DNA of 54,590 bases. Origin: JAJXSS01 sp964547135 (lineage in GTDB: Bacteria > Planctomycetota > Phycisphaerae > Phycisphaerales > Phycisphaeraceae). The DNA lies in contig CAZJMK010000021.1 in assembly GCA_964547135.1 (NCBI GenBank), positions 1 through 54,590 on the forward strand. The letters are read 5' to 3'. Of the stretch, positions 8,675 through 16,271 are shown piece after piece. The number at the start of each line of letters is the position of its first letter. Positions within the stretch are counted from its first letter, which is position 1. The notes under the pieces were generated by a model. It searched no databases, was not told where the DNA came from, and saw only the letters and a program-made list of their open reading frames with translations. The translations under genes and the position numbers were made by a program.

Positions 8675-9879
8675 CGCTGGGCTCCTTCCATCACGGCTGC
8701 CCCGCTGTATCGACTGAAAAAGATCACCCGTCCGTCGGCGTCGCTTACCAGTTGTTCGAGCGTCACCGTGACTTCGTCCGAGCCGTTGACCAGAAGCTGG
8801 TAGGGCACACGAATCGGATCGTTATTGGCAGGGTCACGAAACAACCCGGCGGCACGGGCCTTGGCCATGTCATACACCACGACGCCGATGGCGTTGGTCA
8901 GCGCTTCGTTATTGTTGAAGAAGCCATCGGGAAGCTGATAGGAACGACCCCCGCCAACGTTGACGGTTTTGCCAAGGTAGTCGTAATAGGTGCGTTGATC
9001 GGTACCAGTGGCGCCGGTGGGGGCATCGGGGCTGAGGGCCAGCAGGTGACCGTTTGGGTAGCTGTAGCGCACGGCAAAGGGCAGGTCCGCCAGGTGAGGT
9101 GTGGCAGTGGTGGGGGCGATGATGCCGGCGACAGCCATGCCGTTGGGGATGCGGATGGGGTCGGGCACGCCGAAGTCGGTAAAGCCGTGCAGGTCGGTGA
9201 AGCCGTTGCGCGGGCCGTAGTCGGGAGGGCCTGGCAGCATCGATTCAAGGAAACGAATCGCACCCACGCTGCGCTGGGCGTGCTGATTGTTGTAGGTCAG
9301 GCGGATGCGCAGATCGAGCGTGCCCGGTTCGCGGATAAAGACCATGGCTGTGCCGTCGTAGGCGGCATTGGTGACTTCTTCGGAGGCGCTGAGGAAAGGG
9401 CGCGGGGCGAGCGTGCGCATGGCCTTGGCGGCGACGCTCACACTGTTCACGGCTGACTCAATCCGGTTGGACCCGGTGAGGTTCCGCAACGTCGGCCAGG
9501 CCAGCGTGACCAGCACTGCCATGAGGGCCAGTACGACCAATAGCTCGACGATGGTGAAAGCAAAACGGAAGTGGCCGAATGATGCACCGAAGTGGTCAAG
9601 TGGCCGAGTGGCCGAGTGGCCGAGTGAAGGAGTTGGTGATATGACGCCGAGCCCTTCAGGGCCGGATGGTGTTGGTGATTGATCTGATGTAAACAATCCG
9701 GGGCTAAAGCCCTCGGCGTCATCATTCCGGATTGCCTGCACTTGTCCACTTGGCCAATTTGTCAGATACCCAAGTCCTCGCCGCAGACGGCTCGTCCTTG
9801 GCTTGGTGTTCTGCACTTGGCCACTTGGCCACTGGGCCACTTGACCACTTCTTGCTGGATGTAATCGCGCACGCATCAT
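8671..9879 (-). CDS. GspH-like pseudopilin with 107-residue repeat-encoded leader
   Basis: A 402-residue prepilin. The cleavage site is FRFA before FTIVELLVVLALMAVL (Phe108; Glu at mature position 5), followed by a GspH-like region (TLRNLTGSNRIESAVNSVSVAAKAM) and a beta-rich domain. The start at 9879 has GGAG seven bases upstream, overlapping the TAA of gspG. A frame open to 10311 exists, but its first 144 codons only shadow gspG. The leader is made of octamers, a family B hairpin, a family C palindrome and more octamers. The latest alternative start in frame (TTG, residue 62) would still leave 46 residues. The cleavage position has Ala rather than Gly before Phe, as in the gspJ-like gene, which prepilin peptidases tolerate in some pseudopilins. 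Confidence 0.86.
   Translation of the reverse strand: MMRARLHPARSGQVAQWPSGQVQNTKPRTSRLRRGLGYLTNWPSGQVQAIRNDDAEGFSPGLFTSDQSPTPSGPEGLGVISPTPSLGHSATRPLDHFGASFGHFRFAFTIVELLVVLALMAVLVTLAWPTLRNLTGSNRIESAVNSVSVAAKAMRTLAPRPFLSASEEVTNAAYDGTAMVFIREPGTLDLRIRLTYNNQHAQRSVGAIRFLESMLPGPPDYGPRNGFTDLHGFTDFGVPDPIRIPNGMAVAGIIAPTTATPHLADLPFAVRYSYPNGHLLALSPDAPTGATGTDQRTYYDYLGKTVNVGGGRSYQLPDGFFNNNEALTNAIGVVVYDMAKARAAGLFRDPANNDPIRVPYQLLVNGSDEVTVTLEQLVSDADGRVIFFSRYSGAAVMEGAQR
9590..9850. repeat. Repeat block within gspH-like leader (octamers, B, C)
   Basis: Octamers are at 9590-9627 and 9813-9850, a family C palindrome at 9643-9720 and a family B hairpin at 9766-9806. The whole block is in frame with the gspH-like gene on the minus strand and contains no stop codon in that frame. 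Confidence 0.9.
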
Positions 9880-9883
9880 GTCG

Positions 9884-10603
9884 TTACTCCAGGTCAAAGC
9901 TGTAAATGTTGTCTTGCGCCTGTTTCCACGCGGTGCTGCCACCGGCAGCCGAGACATTGCCCCATTCACGATCCGGCCCAGCCGAGACAAAAAACGGCGT
10001 CGCGTGATAGCGCATCGTGTCGGTGGAGTAGTTGTCACGCTCGGGGTCGCCTGCTGCGTAAAGGTCTTCGTCCACATTACGCAGGTAGTAGCGGATGGGC
10101 GTGCCCCAGGTGTCCACCACTTCAAAGAACCCGTCGGGGAGTCGCGGTGTGTTGGCATCGGGGTCGCCATCACGCAGACTGCGATCCGCGCGCAGACCGC
10201 TGTACATCGCATCGCAGGCAGGCAGTTGCAGCGTCGCCCAGACGAAGGCTTCGATGGAGCCTTTGACATGGGCATCGGTGTTGGGCACCACCGCATCGGC
10301 ACCGGGTTCATCCGGGTTGTTACGGGAACGAACGGTCGTCCAGTTGAAGGGTTTTTGGGTGTAGGCGTTGGCGGAGTAGTGGTTGATGCTTTGCCGGGCG
10401 GTGCGACGGTATTCGCCTTCGATGCTCATCATCTGATTGAGCAGCAGGCGGGCCTGTTTGGTGTTGGCTGACTCGCTCACCTTTTTCATGGCGATCAGCG
10501 ACAGCCCCATGAGCACGAAAATGATCGCCACCACCACCATGATTTCCACCAGGGAAAAACCATGGCCACGCGGTCGGCTGGTTGACGATAGGTTGTGTTT
10601 CAT
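9884..10603 (-). CDS. gspG: GspG-like major pseudopilin
   Basis: A 239-residue prepilin with a conventional 15-residue leader: PRGHG before FSLVEIMVVVAIIFVLMGL (Glu at mature position 5). It polymerises into the type II secretion pseudopilus. The helix is followed by a GspG-like segment (ANTKQARLLLNQMMSIEGEYRR) and a C-terminal part with 'DTWGTPIRYY', matching the conserved D.WG.p..Y of GspG, and Asp/Gly-rich segments that could bind calcium. It is longer than typical GspG (about 140). It is closely spaced with the gspH-like gene downstream (4 bases between TAA and ATG), so the pair is co-translated. The ribosome site before 10603 is weak. Its normal leader is the internal comparison for the repeat-filled leaders downstream. 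Confidence 0.92.
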   Translation of the reverse strand: MKHNLSSTSRPRGHGFSLVEIMVVVAIIFVLMGLSLIAMKKVSESANTKQARLLLNQMMSIEGEYRRTARQSINHYSANAYTQKPFNWTTVRSRNNPDEPGADAVVPNTDAHVKGSIEAFVWATLQLPACDAMYSGLRADRSLRDGDPDANTPRLPDGFFEVVDTWGTPIRYYLRNVDEDLYAAGDPERDNYSTDTMRYHATPFFVSAGPDREWGNVSAAGGSTAWKQAQDNIYSFDLE

Positions 10604-10623
10604 GATTGGCTCGCGGGGGGTGT

Positions 10624-10886
10624 CTTTCCGTTCCCTCTCCCTCCGGGTGAGGCAGGAGACCTGCTTCGCAGGTAGGGTGAGGGCGGTTGATTGTGGCTGG
10701 GGGCTGGTAGCTGGTAACTTGGCAGATACTGTTCACTTGTATGTATTACCCAGCACCTAGCTCCCAGCACCCAGCTCCATTGCCACTCGACCACTTCGTC
10801 CGATACCCAAGTTTTCGTTCGTCCGACGCCGACGCAAAGCGTCCGCGCTAAACATTTGGAATCACTTGACCACTCGGCCACTTCTT
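10624..10886. repeat. Repeat block between gspF and gspG (E, heptamers, D, octamers)
   Basis: Family E occurs at 10624-10687. Inverted heptamer arrays (GGGCTGG/TAGCTGG units, then CAGCACC/TAGCTCC units) at 10697-10777 are arranged around the core GGCAGATACTGTTCAC. Octamers are at 10782-10796 and 10864-10886, and the family D motif GACGCAAAGCGTCCGCGC at 10829-10846. No gene is seen. Confidence 0.85.
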
Positions 10887-12218
10887 TTACGTCAGGTTCG
10901 TGATCAGCTTCACCAGCGGCAGGAACAAGCACACCACAATCGCACCGACGATCAAGCCCAGAATCACGATCATCACCGGTTCGAGCAGCGACACCAGGCT
11001 GGCCACGGCGGTATCGACTTCATCGTCGTAGTTGTCAGCGATTTTCAAAAGCATTTTGTCCAGGTCGCCGGTTTCTTCGCCGACGTCGATCATGTTCACC
11101 ACGATGTTGTCGCACACCTTGGCCTGACGCAGCGGCTCGGCAAAGGTTTCACCCTGTCGCACCGAGTCATGCACTTTGGTAAGCGCCCGTGCAAAGACGC
11201 TGTTGCCGGTGGTGTCGCGGGTGATGATGATGGCATCGAGAATGGGCACGCCGGCACGGATGAGTGTGCCCAGGGTACGGGTGAATTTGGCGATGGTGGA
11301 TTTGGTGACCAGGTTGCCCACGCCGGGGATATAGAGCAGGAGCATGTCGGTGGAGTACTTGCCCCAGTCGCTCTTGCGGAAAAGTTTGAGGAGCGTGACA
11401 AAGACGATGGGGGCGGCGACCAGCCAGACGATGCCGGGGATGAGCATGTCCTTGTGCGTGCCGGTGGGGTTCAAGGGGCCGGCCAACCAGTTGGAGGTAT
11501 TGATGAGGATGGTGGTGGCCAGGGGGAGGGTGGTGCCGAAGTCGTCGAAAATTTTCTGGAACTTGGGCACGATGATGACGAGGATGAAGGCCACGATCGC
11601 CATGGCCACGAAGATGACCACCGCCGGGTAAATCATGGCCCCGATGATTCGGCGGCGCAGCTTGGCGGCCTTTTCCAGAAACTCAGCCAGTCGTTGCAGA
11701 ATCATGTCCAGCACACCGGCCACCTCACCGGCGGCGATCATTTTGGTGTACAGCCGGTCGAAGGCTTTGGGGTGACGACTCATGGCATCGGACAGCGTCG
11801 CACCGGAGGAAACGTCCTCCGCGATTTCTTCGAGGATGTTTTTGAGCAGGCCGGGCTTCTGCTGCATCGCCAGAATTTGCAATGAACGCAGAATGGGCAG
11901 GCCCGCGTCCTGCAACGTGGAGAATTGGCGGGTGAAGGTGGTGAGCACCTTCTGGCCCACACCGCCGATGTTGATGGAAATATCGTTGAAGCCTTTTTTC
12001 TTGGTCTTGCGACCCACGGCTGCGGCGACGGCGGCGGCCTGGGCTTCCTGCGCACTGGCAGCCTTGGCGCCTTTTTTCACTTTCATTTCCCGCACCGAAG
12101 TGGGGAACAAACCCTGCCCACGGATGCGGGCCACGGCTTCGTCATTGGTGGCGGCGGCGATGGTGCCTTTCTGCGGTTTGCCGGCTTCGTTGAGCGCTTC
12201 ATATTGGAAGGTAGGCAT
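10887..12218 (-). CDS. gspF: Type II secretion/pilus inner-membrane platform protein GspF/PilC
   Basis: A 443-residue polytopic membrane protein that forms the inner-membrane platform contacting the assembly ATPase. The N-terminus MPTFQYEALNEAGKPQKGTI matches the family start, and 'LPILRSLQILA' and 'AGEVAGVLDMILQRLAEFLEK' match the repeated GspF domains. Three hydrophobic segments are visible at about residues 205-235, 255-295 and 410-440. A Lys/Ala-rich linker at about residues 48-75 is longer than usual. AAGGAG seven bases before the ATG supports the start. It lies between the ATPase gene upstream and the pseudopilin genes downstream on the same strand. Confidence 0.95.
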   Translation of the reverse strand: MPTFQYEALNEAGKPQKGTIAAATNDEAVARIRGQGLFPTSVREMKVKKGAKAASAQEAQAAAVAAAVGRKTKKKGFNDISINIGGVGQKVLTTFTRQFSTLQDAGLPILRSLQILAMQQKPGLLKNILEEIAEDVSSGATLSDAMSRHPKAFDRLYTKMIAAGEVAGVLDMILQRLAEFLEKAAKLRRRIIGAMIYPAVVIFVAMAIVAFILVIIVPKFQKIFDDFGTTLPLATTILINTSNWLAGPLNPTGTHKDMLIPGIVWLVAAPIVFVTLLKLFRKSDWGKYSTDMLLLYIPGVGNLVTKSTIAKFTRTLGTLIRAGVPILDAIIITRDTTGNSVFARALTKVHDSVRQGETFAEPLRQAKVCDNIVVNMIDVGEETGDLDKMLLKIADNYDDEVDTAVASLVSLLEPVMIVILGLIVGAIVVCLFLPLVKLITNLT

Positions 12219-12261
12219 GGCGTGCTCCTTGGCTTGCCTTTTTCACTGGATCATTTTCCGT

Positions 12262-12800
12262 CCCCTCTCCCTCCGGGAGTCTCCCGGGTGGGGCGAGGTG
12301 GGGTTGGTTGATTGGGGCAGGGGGCTGGTAACTAGTGGCTTGGCAGATACTGTTCACTTGCATGTTTTCCCAGCACCAAGCTCCCAGCACCCAGCTCCGT
12401 TGCCACTCCACCACATTCTTCCGACACTCAAGTTTTCATGCGCCGACGCAAAGCGTCCGCGCTAAACGTTTTGAATCACTCGACCACTTTTCTGTCCCCT
12501 CTCCCTCCGGGAGAGGGTGAGGGTGAGGGCCGAAGAGCGAGTTGAGTTTGAACCCAAACGTACGCGCAATCTTCGACCGACCCGTTTCTCGTTCGACACC
12601 CAAGTTCTCATTCCCCGACGCCGACGCAAAGCGTCCGCGCTAAACGTTTTGAGTCACTCGACCACTTCTTCAACCGATTAACCGAGCCACTGACTCACTG
12701 ATCAACCGCTCGAAATACCCAAGTCCTCGGCCTGACGGCCTCGTCCTTGGCTTGTTTTCCGCACTTGGCCACTCGACCACTCGACCACTTGGCCACTTTT
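12262..12800. repeat. Large repeat block between gspE and gspF
   Basis: This holds two family E elements (12262-12305, 12494-12532), an inverted heptamer array pair at 12315-12399, two family D motifs GACGCAAAGCGTCCGCGC (about 12444 and 12617), octamer arrays at 12405-12416, 12472-12490, 12653-12712 and 12762-12800, and a family B hairpin at 12714-12754. The gap of nearly 590 bases is entirely repeats; no gene is seen. Confidence 0.87.
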
Positions 12801-12807
12801 TTCCGTA

Positions 12808-14577
12808 TCAATCTTCCAAAATCGTCTCGCGGACCACTTCATCGATGGTGGTCACGCCGTCGTAGATCGCCAGCAAACCGCTCTGACGCAAGGTGCGCAT
12901 GCCGCGTTTCAAGGCCTCGGCGCGCAAAACTTGTGTCGAAGCGTTGTGCATGATCAGTTCACGCAGATCGTCATCCAGCACCATGATTTCGTACAACCCC
13001 ACTCGGCCACGGTACCCCGTGTGGTTGCAATTATCGCAACCCTTGCCGCGATGGAACTGTTTGCCCTGCGTGTCTTCGGGCGTGAGTTGCAGTTCCATCA
13101 ATTCCTCTTCCGTGGGCGTGTAGGCTTCCTTGCAGCGGGTGCAGATTTTGCGCACCAATCGCTGCGCGACGATGCCTTCGAGCGTGGCGGTGACAAGGAA
13201 CGGCTCCAGCCCCAGGTCCAGCAATCGTGCGATCGAACTGGGCGCATCGTTGGTGTGCAGCGTGGTGAACACCAGGTGACCGGTGAGCGAAGCCTGCACC
13301 GCAATCTGTGCGGTTTCCACGTCACGGGTTTCGCCCACCAGAATGATGTCCGGGTCCTGTCGTAAAAAGCTGCGCAGGGCCTTGGAGAACGTCAGCCCGA
13401 CATCGGCGTTCACCGCCACCTGCACCAAGCCTTCAATGTCATATTCGACCGGGTCTTCCACCGTGAGCAGTTTGGTGTCAGAGGTGTTGAGTTCCGCCAG
13501 AGCTGCGTACAGGGTGGTGGTTTTGCCTGAACCGGTCGGGCCGGTGACGATGACGATGCCGTTGGGTTTGTTGAGCAACTGCCGGAATACGTCCAAATCT
13601 TCGTGACGCAGGCCGAGCTTTTCCAGATCGAGCTGCACGTTGGAACGATCCAGCACACGCATCACGACCGATTCTCCGAACATGGTGGGCAGCACAGCCA
13701 CACGCAGATCGACCGGGGCGCTGTTGACCGTCAACTCAATACGCCCGTCCTGCGGCAGACGACGCTCAGCAATATCAAGTTTCGACATGACCTTGATTCG
13801 GCTGACAATCGGCATCGCCAGGTACTTGGGCGGAGGAATCATGTCGTACAACACGCCATCGATTCGGTAACGCATTTTGAACTCGTCCTCAAACGGTTCA
13901 AAGTGCACGTCCGAGGCTTTGTCCTTGATCGCCTGCATCAGCACCAGGTTGAGCAGCCGTTTAACCTTGTTGTCTTCCGCAGCCTGGGTCAGGGTGTCCA
14001 GGTCGATCGATTCGCCACGGTCCTTGAGGGCTTCGAGCTTGGCGTCGCCGGCCAATTCACCGATGAGGTTGGTCAGCGATTCTTCGTTCTGATCGCCTCC
14101 GTAGAGCTTGGCCATCTGCTTGTCGATCATCGCAGCATCGGCAATGACCGGACGCACGTTGTAGCCCATGAGCATTTTCAGGTCGTCAAGGGCACGGAAG
14201 TTGTTCGCATTTTTGAGAGCGACCGTCAGTGTTCGACTGCCCGCGTCGTAACGCAGGGGTAACACCTGATAAGCCTTGGCGGTCTCCGACGGCAGAATTT
14301 TGATGACATCCGGTGAAATGGTCATCGAACCCAAGTCGGCTGCTTCAATACCCTGTTGGGCGGCCAGGGCGATGTTCAGGTCCGCTTCCTGAATATAACC
14401 CAGTTCAATCAGCAACTGGCCCAACGGCCTGCGTTGCTGTTGTTGAAGTTGTAACGCTTCGTGGACCTGATCGCGGGTGACCTTGCCCATCTTGGTAAGG
14501 ATTCGCCCCAGCCGATGACCCTTAAGTTCGGTCACGTCGATTTTCGGAGCGCCTTTGCCGGTGGGCTTTTCTGCCAT
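12808..14577 (-). CDS. gspE: Type II secretion/pilus assembly ATPase GspE/PilB
   Basis: A 589-residue cytoplasmic ATPase that powers pseudopilus assembly. The order of domains is an MshEN-type N-terminal region (about 20-160), a linker, then the secretion ATPase core. Walker A GPTGSGKTTT is at about 346-355, the Asp box/Walker B DPDIILVGE at about 408-416, and the His box follows (TTLHTND). A zinc motif is formed by CxxC at 479/482 and CxxC at 514/517, as in GspE/PilB but not PilT. Length is normal. It is the first gene of the operon, and the initiation site is weak (GGGA well upstream). Presence of the zinc motif and pairing with gspF/gspG support assembly rather than retraction. Confidence 0.96.
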   Translation of the reverse strand: MAEKPTGKGAPKIDVTELKGHRLGRILTKMGKVTRDQVHEALQLQQQQRRPLGQLLIELGYIQEADLNIALAAQQGIEAADLGSMTISPDVIKILPSETAKAYQVLPLRYDAGSRTLTVALKNANNFRALDDLKMLMGYNVRPVIADAAMIDKQMAKLYGGDQNEESLTNLIGELAGDAKLEALKDRGESIDLDTLTQAAEDNKVKRLLNLVLMQAIKDKASDVHFEPFEDEFKMRYRIDGVLYDMIPPPKYLAMPIVSRIKVMSKLDIAERRLPQDGRIELTVNSAPVDLRVAVLPTMFGESVVMRVLDRSNVQLDLEKLGLRHEDLDVFRQLLNKPNGIVIVTGPTGSGKTTTLYAALAELNTSDTKLLTVEDPVEYDIEGLVQVAVNADVGLTFSKALRSFLRQDPDIILVGETRDVETAQIAVQASLTGHLVFTTLHTNDAPSSIARLLDLGLEPFLVTATLEGIVAQRLVRKICTRCKEAYTPTEEELMELQLTPEDTQGKQFHRGKGCDNCNHTGYRGRVGLYEIMVLDDDLRELIMHNASTQVLRAEALKRGMRTLRQSGLLAIYDGVTTIDEVVRETILED

Positions 14578-15245
14578 GGTCGAAATTCCCGTACAATGGA
14601 GAAGGTTATCAGGCTTCCAACAAAACGACCAATCGAATCAATTCCAATGTGTCCAATCGTTTATCCGTTTGATTATACGATCACGTCTGTTCTGACTTTT
14701 AATATTTTGATTGGAACTATAGTCGTTGGTGTTGGATCATTCAGGAATTTCGTGTACCTACATCAGATCATAACTTTCTTTCGGCGCGGTTCAAGCCCGA
14801 TTTTGAGATTTAAAACGTATCGACAGTTGGTATTGTATTCATTTGAAGTGGCCAAGTGGTCGAGTGGTTGAGTGGTCAAGCGGTCGAACGGCTCAAAATA
14901 TTTAGCGCGGACGCTTTGCGTCGGCGTTCATGACGACGTGCCCCATCATGCTGGATTGCAACGATCTGTCGTGGCAGCCCAGCCGCCCCCGGCGTTGGGG
15001 TTTATGACGCCGTGCCCTTCAGGGCCGGATTGCAGTTATCTAACGTTGTAGCCCAGCCGCCCCCGGCTGGGTCGGTATGCATGACGCAACATCACACCGC
15101 CGCCTCTTGAGAATATCCGTAATGATCTTTTCGATGTATCATCGTCGGTATGCATGACGCGACATCACACCGCCGCCTCATTGGTGTGATCGAGCATGGT
15201 GATTACCCCAGCCGAGGGCGGCTGGGCTACAAACATCACCCATCT
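14578..15245. repeat. Gene-free region with repeat block upstream of gspE
   Basis: Positions 14578-14845 are AT-richer and probably hold the gspE promoter, though I cannot point to convincing -35/-10 boxes. From 14846 there are octamers (to 14893), a family D motif (14900-14926), half of a family C element (15005-15030), GTAGCCCAGCCG/CGGCTGGG hairpin motifs, and a 36-bp direct repeat (15071-15106 and 15144-15179, one mismatch). No gene is supported. Confidence 0.75.
15071..15179. repeat. 36-bp direct repeat, two copies 73 bp apart
   Basis: The copies start GTCGGTATGCATGACGC at 15071 and 15144 and end in CACACCGCCGCCTC; they differ at one base. They flank a short AT-richer spacer and lie within the repeat block upstream of the LuxR-type regulator's 3' end. 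Confidence 0.9.
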
Positions 15246-15878
15246 TCAAGTAAGCGGCGTAATGCCTTCACGAATGGCAAAACGGGTCAGGTCGGCAATG
15301 CCACGAATTTTGAGTTTGTCCATGATATGCTGACGATGCGTATCCACGGTTTTCACCGACAAGTGCAACTGACCGGCGATTTCTTTGGTCGAAAAACCCT
15401 GAGCTACCAAGTCCAGCACCTGTCGCTCGCGCTGACTCAGCTGCTGGGCTGGCGATCGACGCCCATCTCCCGAAGCCATGGCCTCCGCCAATTGCGGGCA
15501 GAGGTATGTACGGCCGAGTTTGATCTGTTCCAGGGCATGACGCAGATGTTCAAACTCACAAGCTTTGAGCACCACCGCATGAACCCCGGCGTTAAGCAGG
15601 GTTTGCGTCAGGCCGACGTCCACCTGCGGTACCATGGCGGTGATTTTCATGCTCGGGTGACGAGCCTTGAGCATCGTCACAAACTCGCGCAAGGATACCT
15701 CCGGCAAGGCTGGGTCAAACACCAGCACATCCGGTTGCGTCTGTCCGATTAGGTCAAACAACTGACGTGAGGTCCCCGCCTGGCCGACGACCGTGATATC
15801 GGGTTCCTGCTGGAGCAACCGGCATAAACCCTGACGGCACATCACCTGTGCATCCGCTAACACTAATTTAAGCGACAT
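15246..15878 (-). CDS. NarL/FixJ-type response regulator with degenerate receiver
   Basis: A 210-residue regulator with a receiver domain (about 1-120) and a LuxR-type helix-turn-helix (about 143-205; LSQRERQVLDLVAQGFSTKEIAGQLHLSVKTVDTHRQHIMDKL). The probable phosphoacceptor Asp is in VLVFDPALPE and the conserved Lys in VVLKA. The acidic pair appears reduced (LADAQ where LVDDH is usual) and the Thr/Ser switch position reads AMVPQ, so phosphorylation may be weak or absent. The start at 15878 (MSLKLVLADAQ) fits the family; the frame is open to 16025 but the extra residues do not resemble the family. No histidine kinase gene is adjacent. Confidence 0.9.
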   Translation of the reverse strand: MSLKLVLADAQVMCRQGLCRLLQQEPDITVVGQAGTSRQLFDLIGQTQPDVLVFDPALPEVSLREFVTMLKARHPSMKITAMVPQVDVGLTQTLLNAGVHAVVLKACEFEHLRHALEQIKLGRTYLCPQLAEAMASGDGRRSPAQQLSQRERQVLDLVAQGFSTKEIAGQLHLSVKTVDTHRQHIMDKLKIRGIADLTRFAIREGITPLT

Positions 15879-16169
15879 GCTATGTTTCCAAAAACCTACC
15901 CGCCGCCAAACTTTAAAAATATCAAACAACGCCCACTCAGCATCATGAACTTGCCCACCCGCATGGGTTCGCCCATTTGACCAACAATAGTCCTTCCAAT
16001 CATCGGGAGTTGTACCGATTAACAAAAATATTATAGATATCGATATACGCGGTATTTATGAGGTGTTTTACGGTCGAAAAAATAAACCGTTTTGTTAAAA
16101 ATGAAAAGAATCACTACGTCGAACACCTGAGGCCTGGCAAACATAGCTACGAACGGGAGTCGAGTTATT

Positions 16170-16257
16170 CAGAGCCGCGAACGGGAGTGAGCGGTCGAAG
16201 AACCACGCGCTTCCGCTCGTGGCTTTGAGCAACACCAGTATCCGCTCGTGGCTCTGA
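16170..16257. repeat. Family G inverted repeats in the miaB-regulator gap
   Basis: AGAGCCGCGAACGGGAG at about 16171 faces TCCGCTCGTGGCTTTGA and TCCGCTCGTGGCTCTGA at 16212-16257. The same family is in the gspK-like leader and inside the element at 52553-52709. Positions 15879-16169 are AT-rich with no gene seen; they likely hold the regulator's promoter. Confidence 0.75.
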
Positions 16258-16271
16258 ACAACACCACCGCT

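Noticed and set aside
7508..9879. Long leaders explained by mis-set starts near the cleavage site
   Set aside because: The proposed starts have good ribosome sites, and no in-frame ATG, GTG or TTG lies within 38 codons of the cleavage site in any of the gspH-, gspI- or gspJ-like genes, so a short leader is not available from the sequence as given.
9880..10311. N-terminal extension of the gspH-like frame
   Set aside because: The first 144 codons overlap gspG in another frame; the ATG at 9879 with GGAG is the likely start.
700..14577. A complete type II secretion system
   Set aside because: Only E, F, G, H-, I-, J- and K-like genes are present; no GspD, C, L, M or O is seen here.
14461..14871. 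Open frame of 136 codons upstream of gspE
   Set aside because: Its first part is antisense to gspE, the rest is AT-rich and ends in an octamer array; no start signal.
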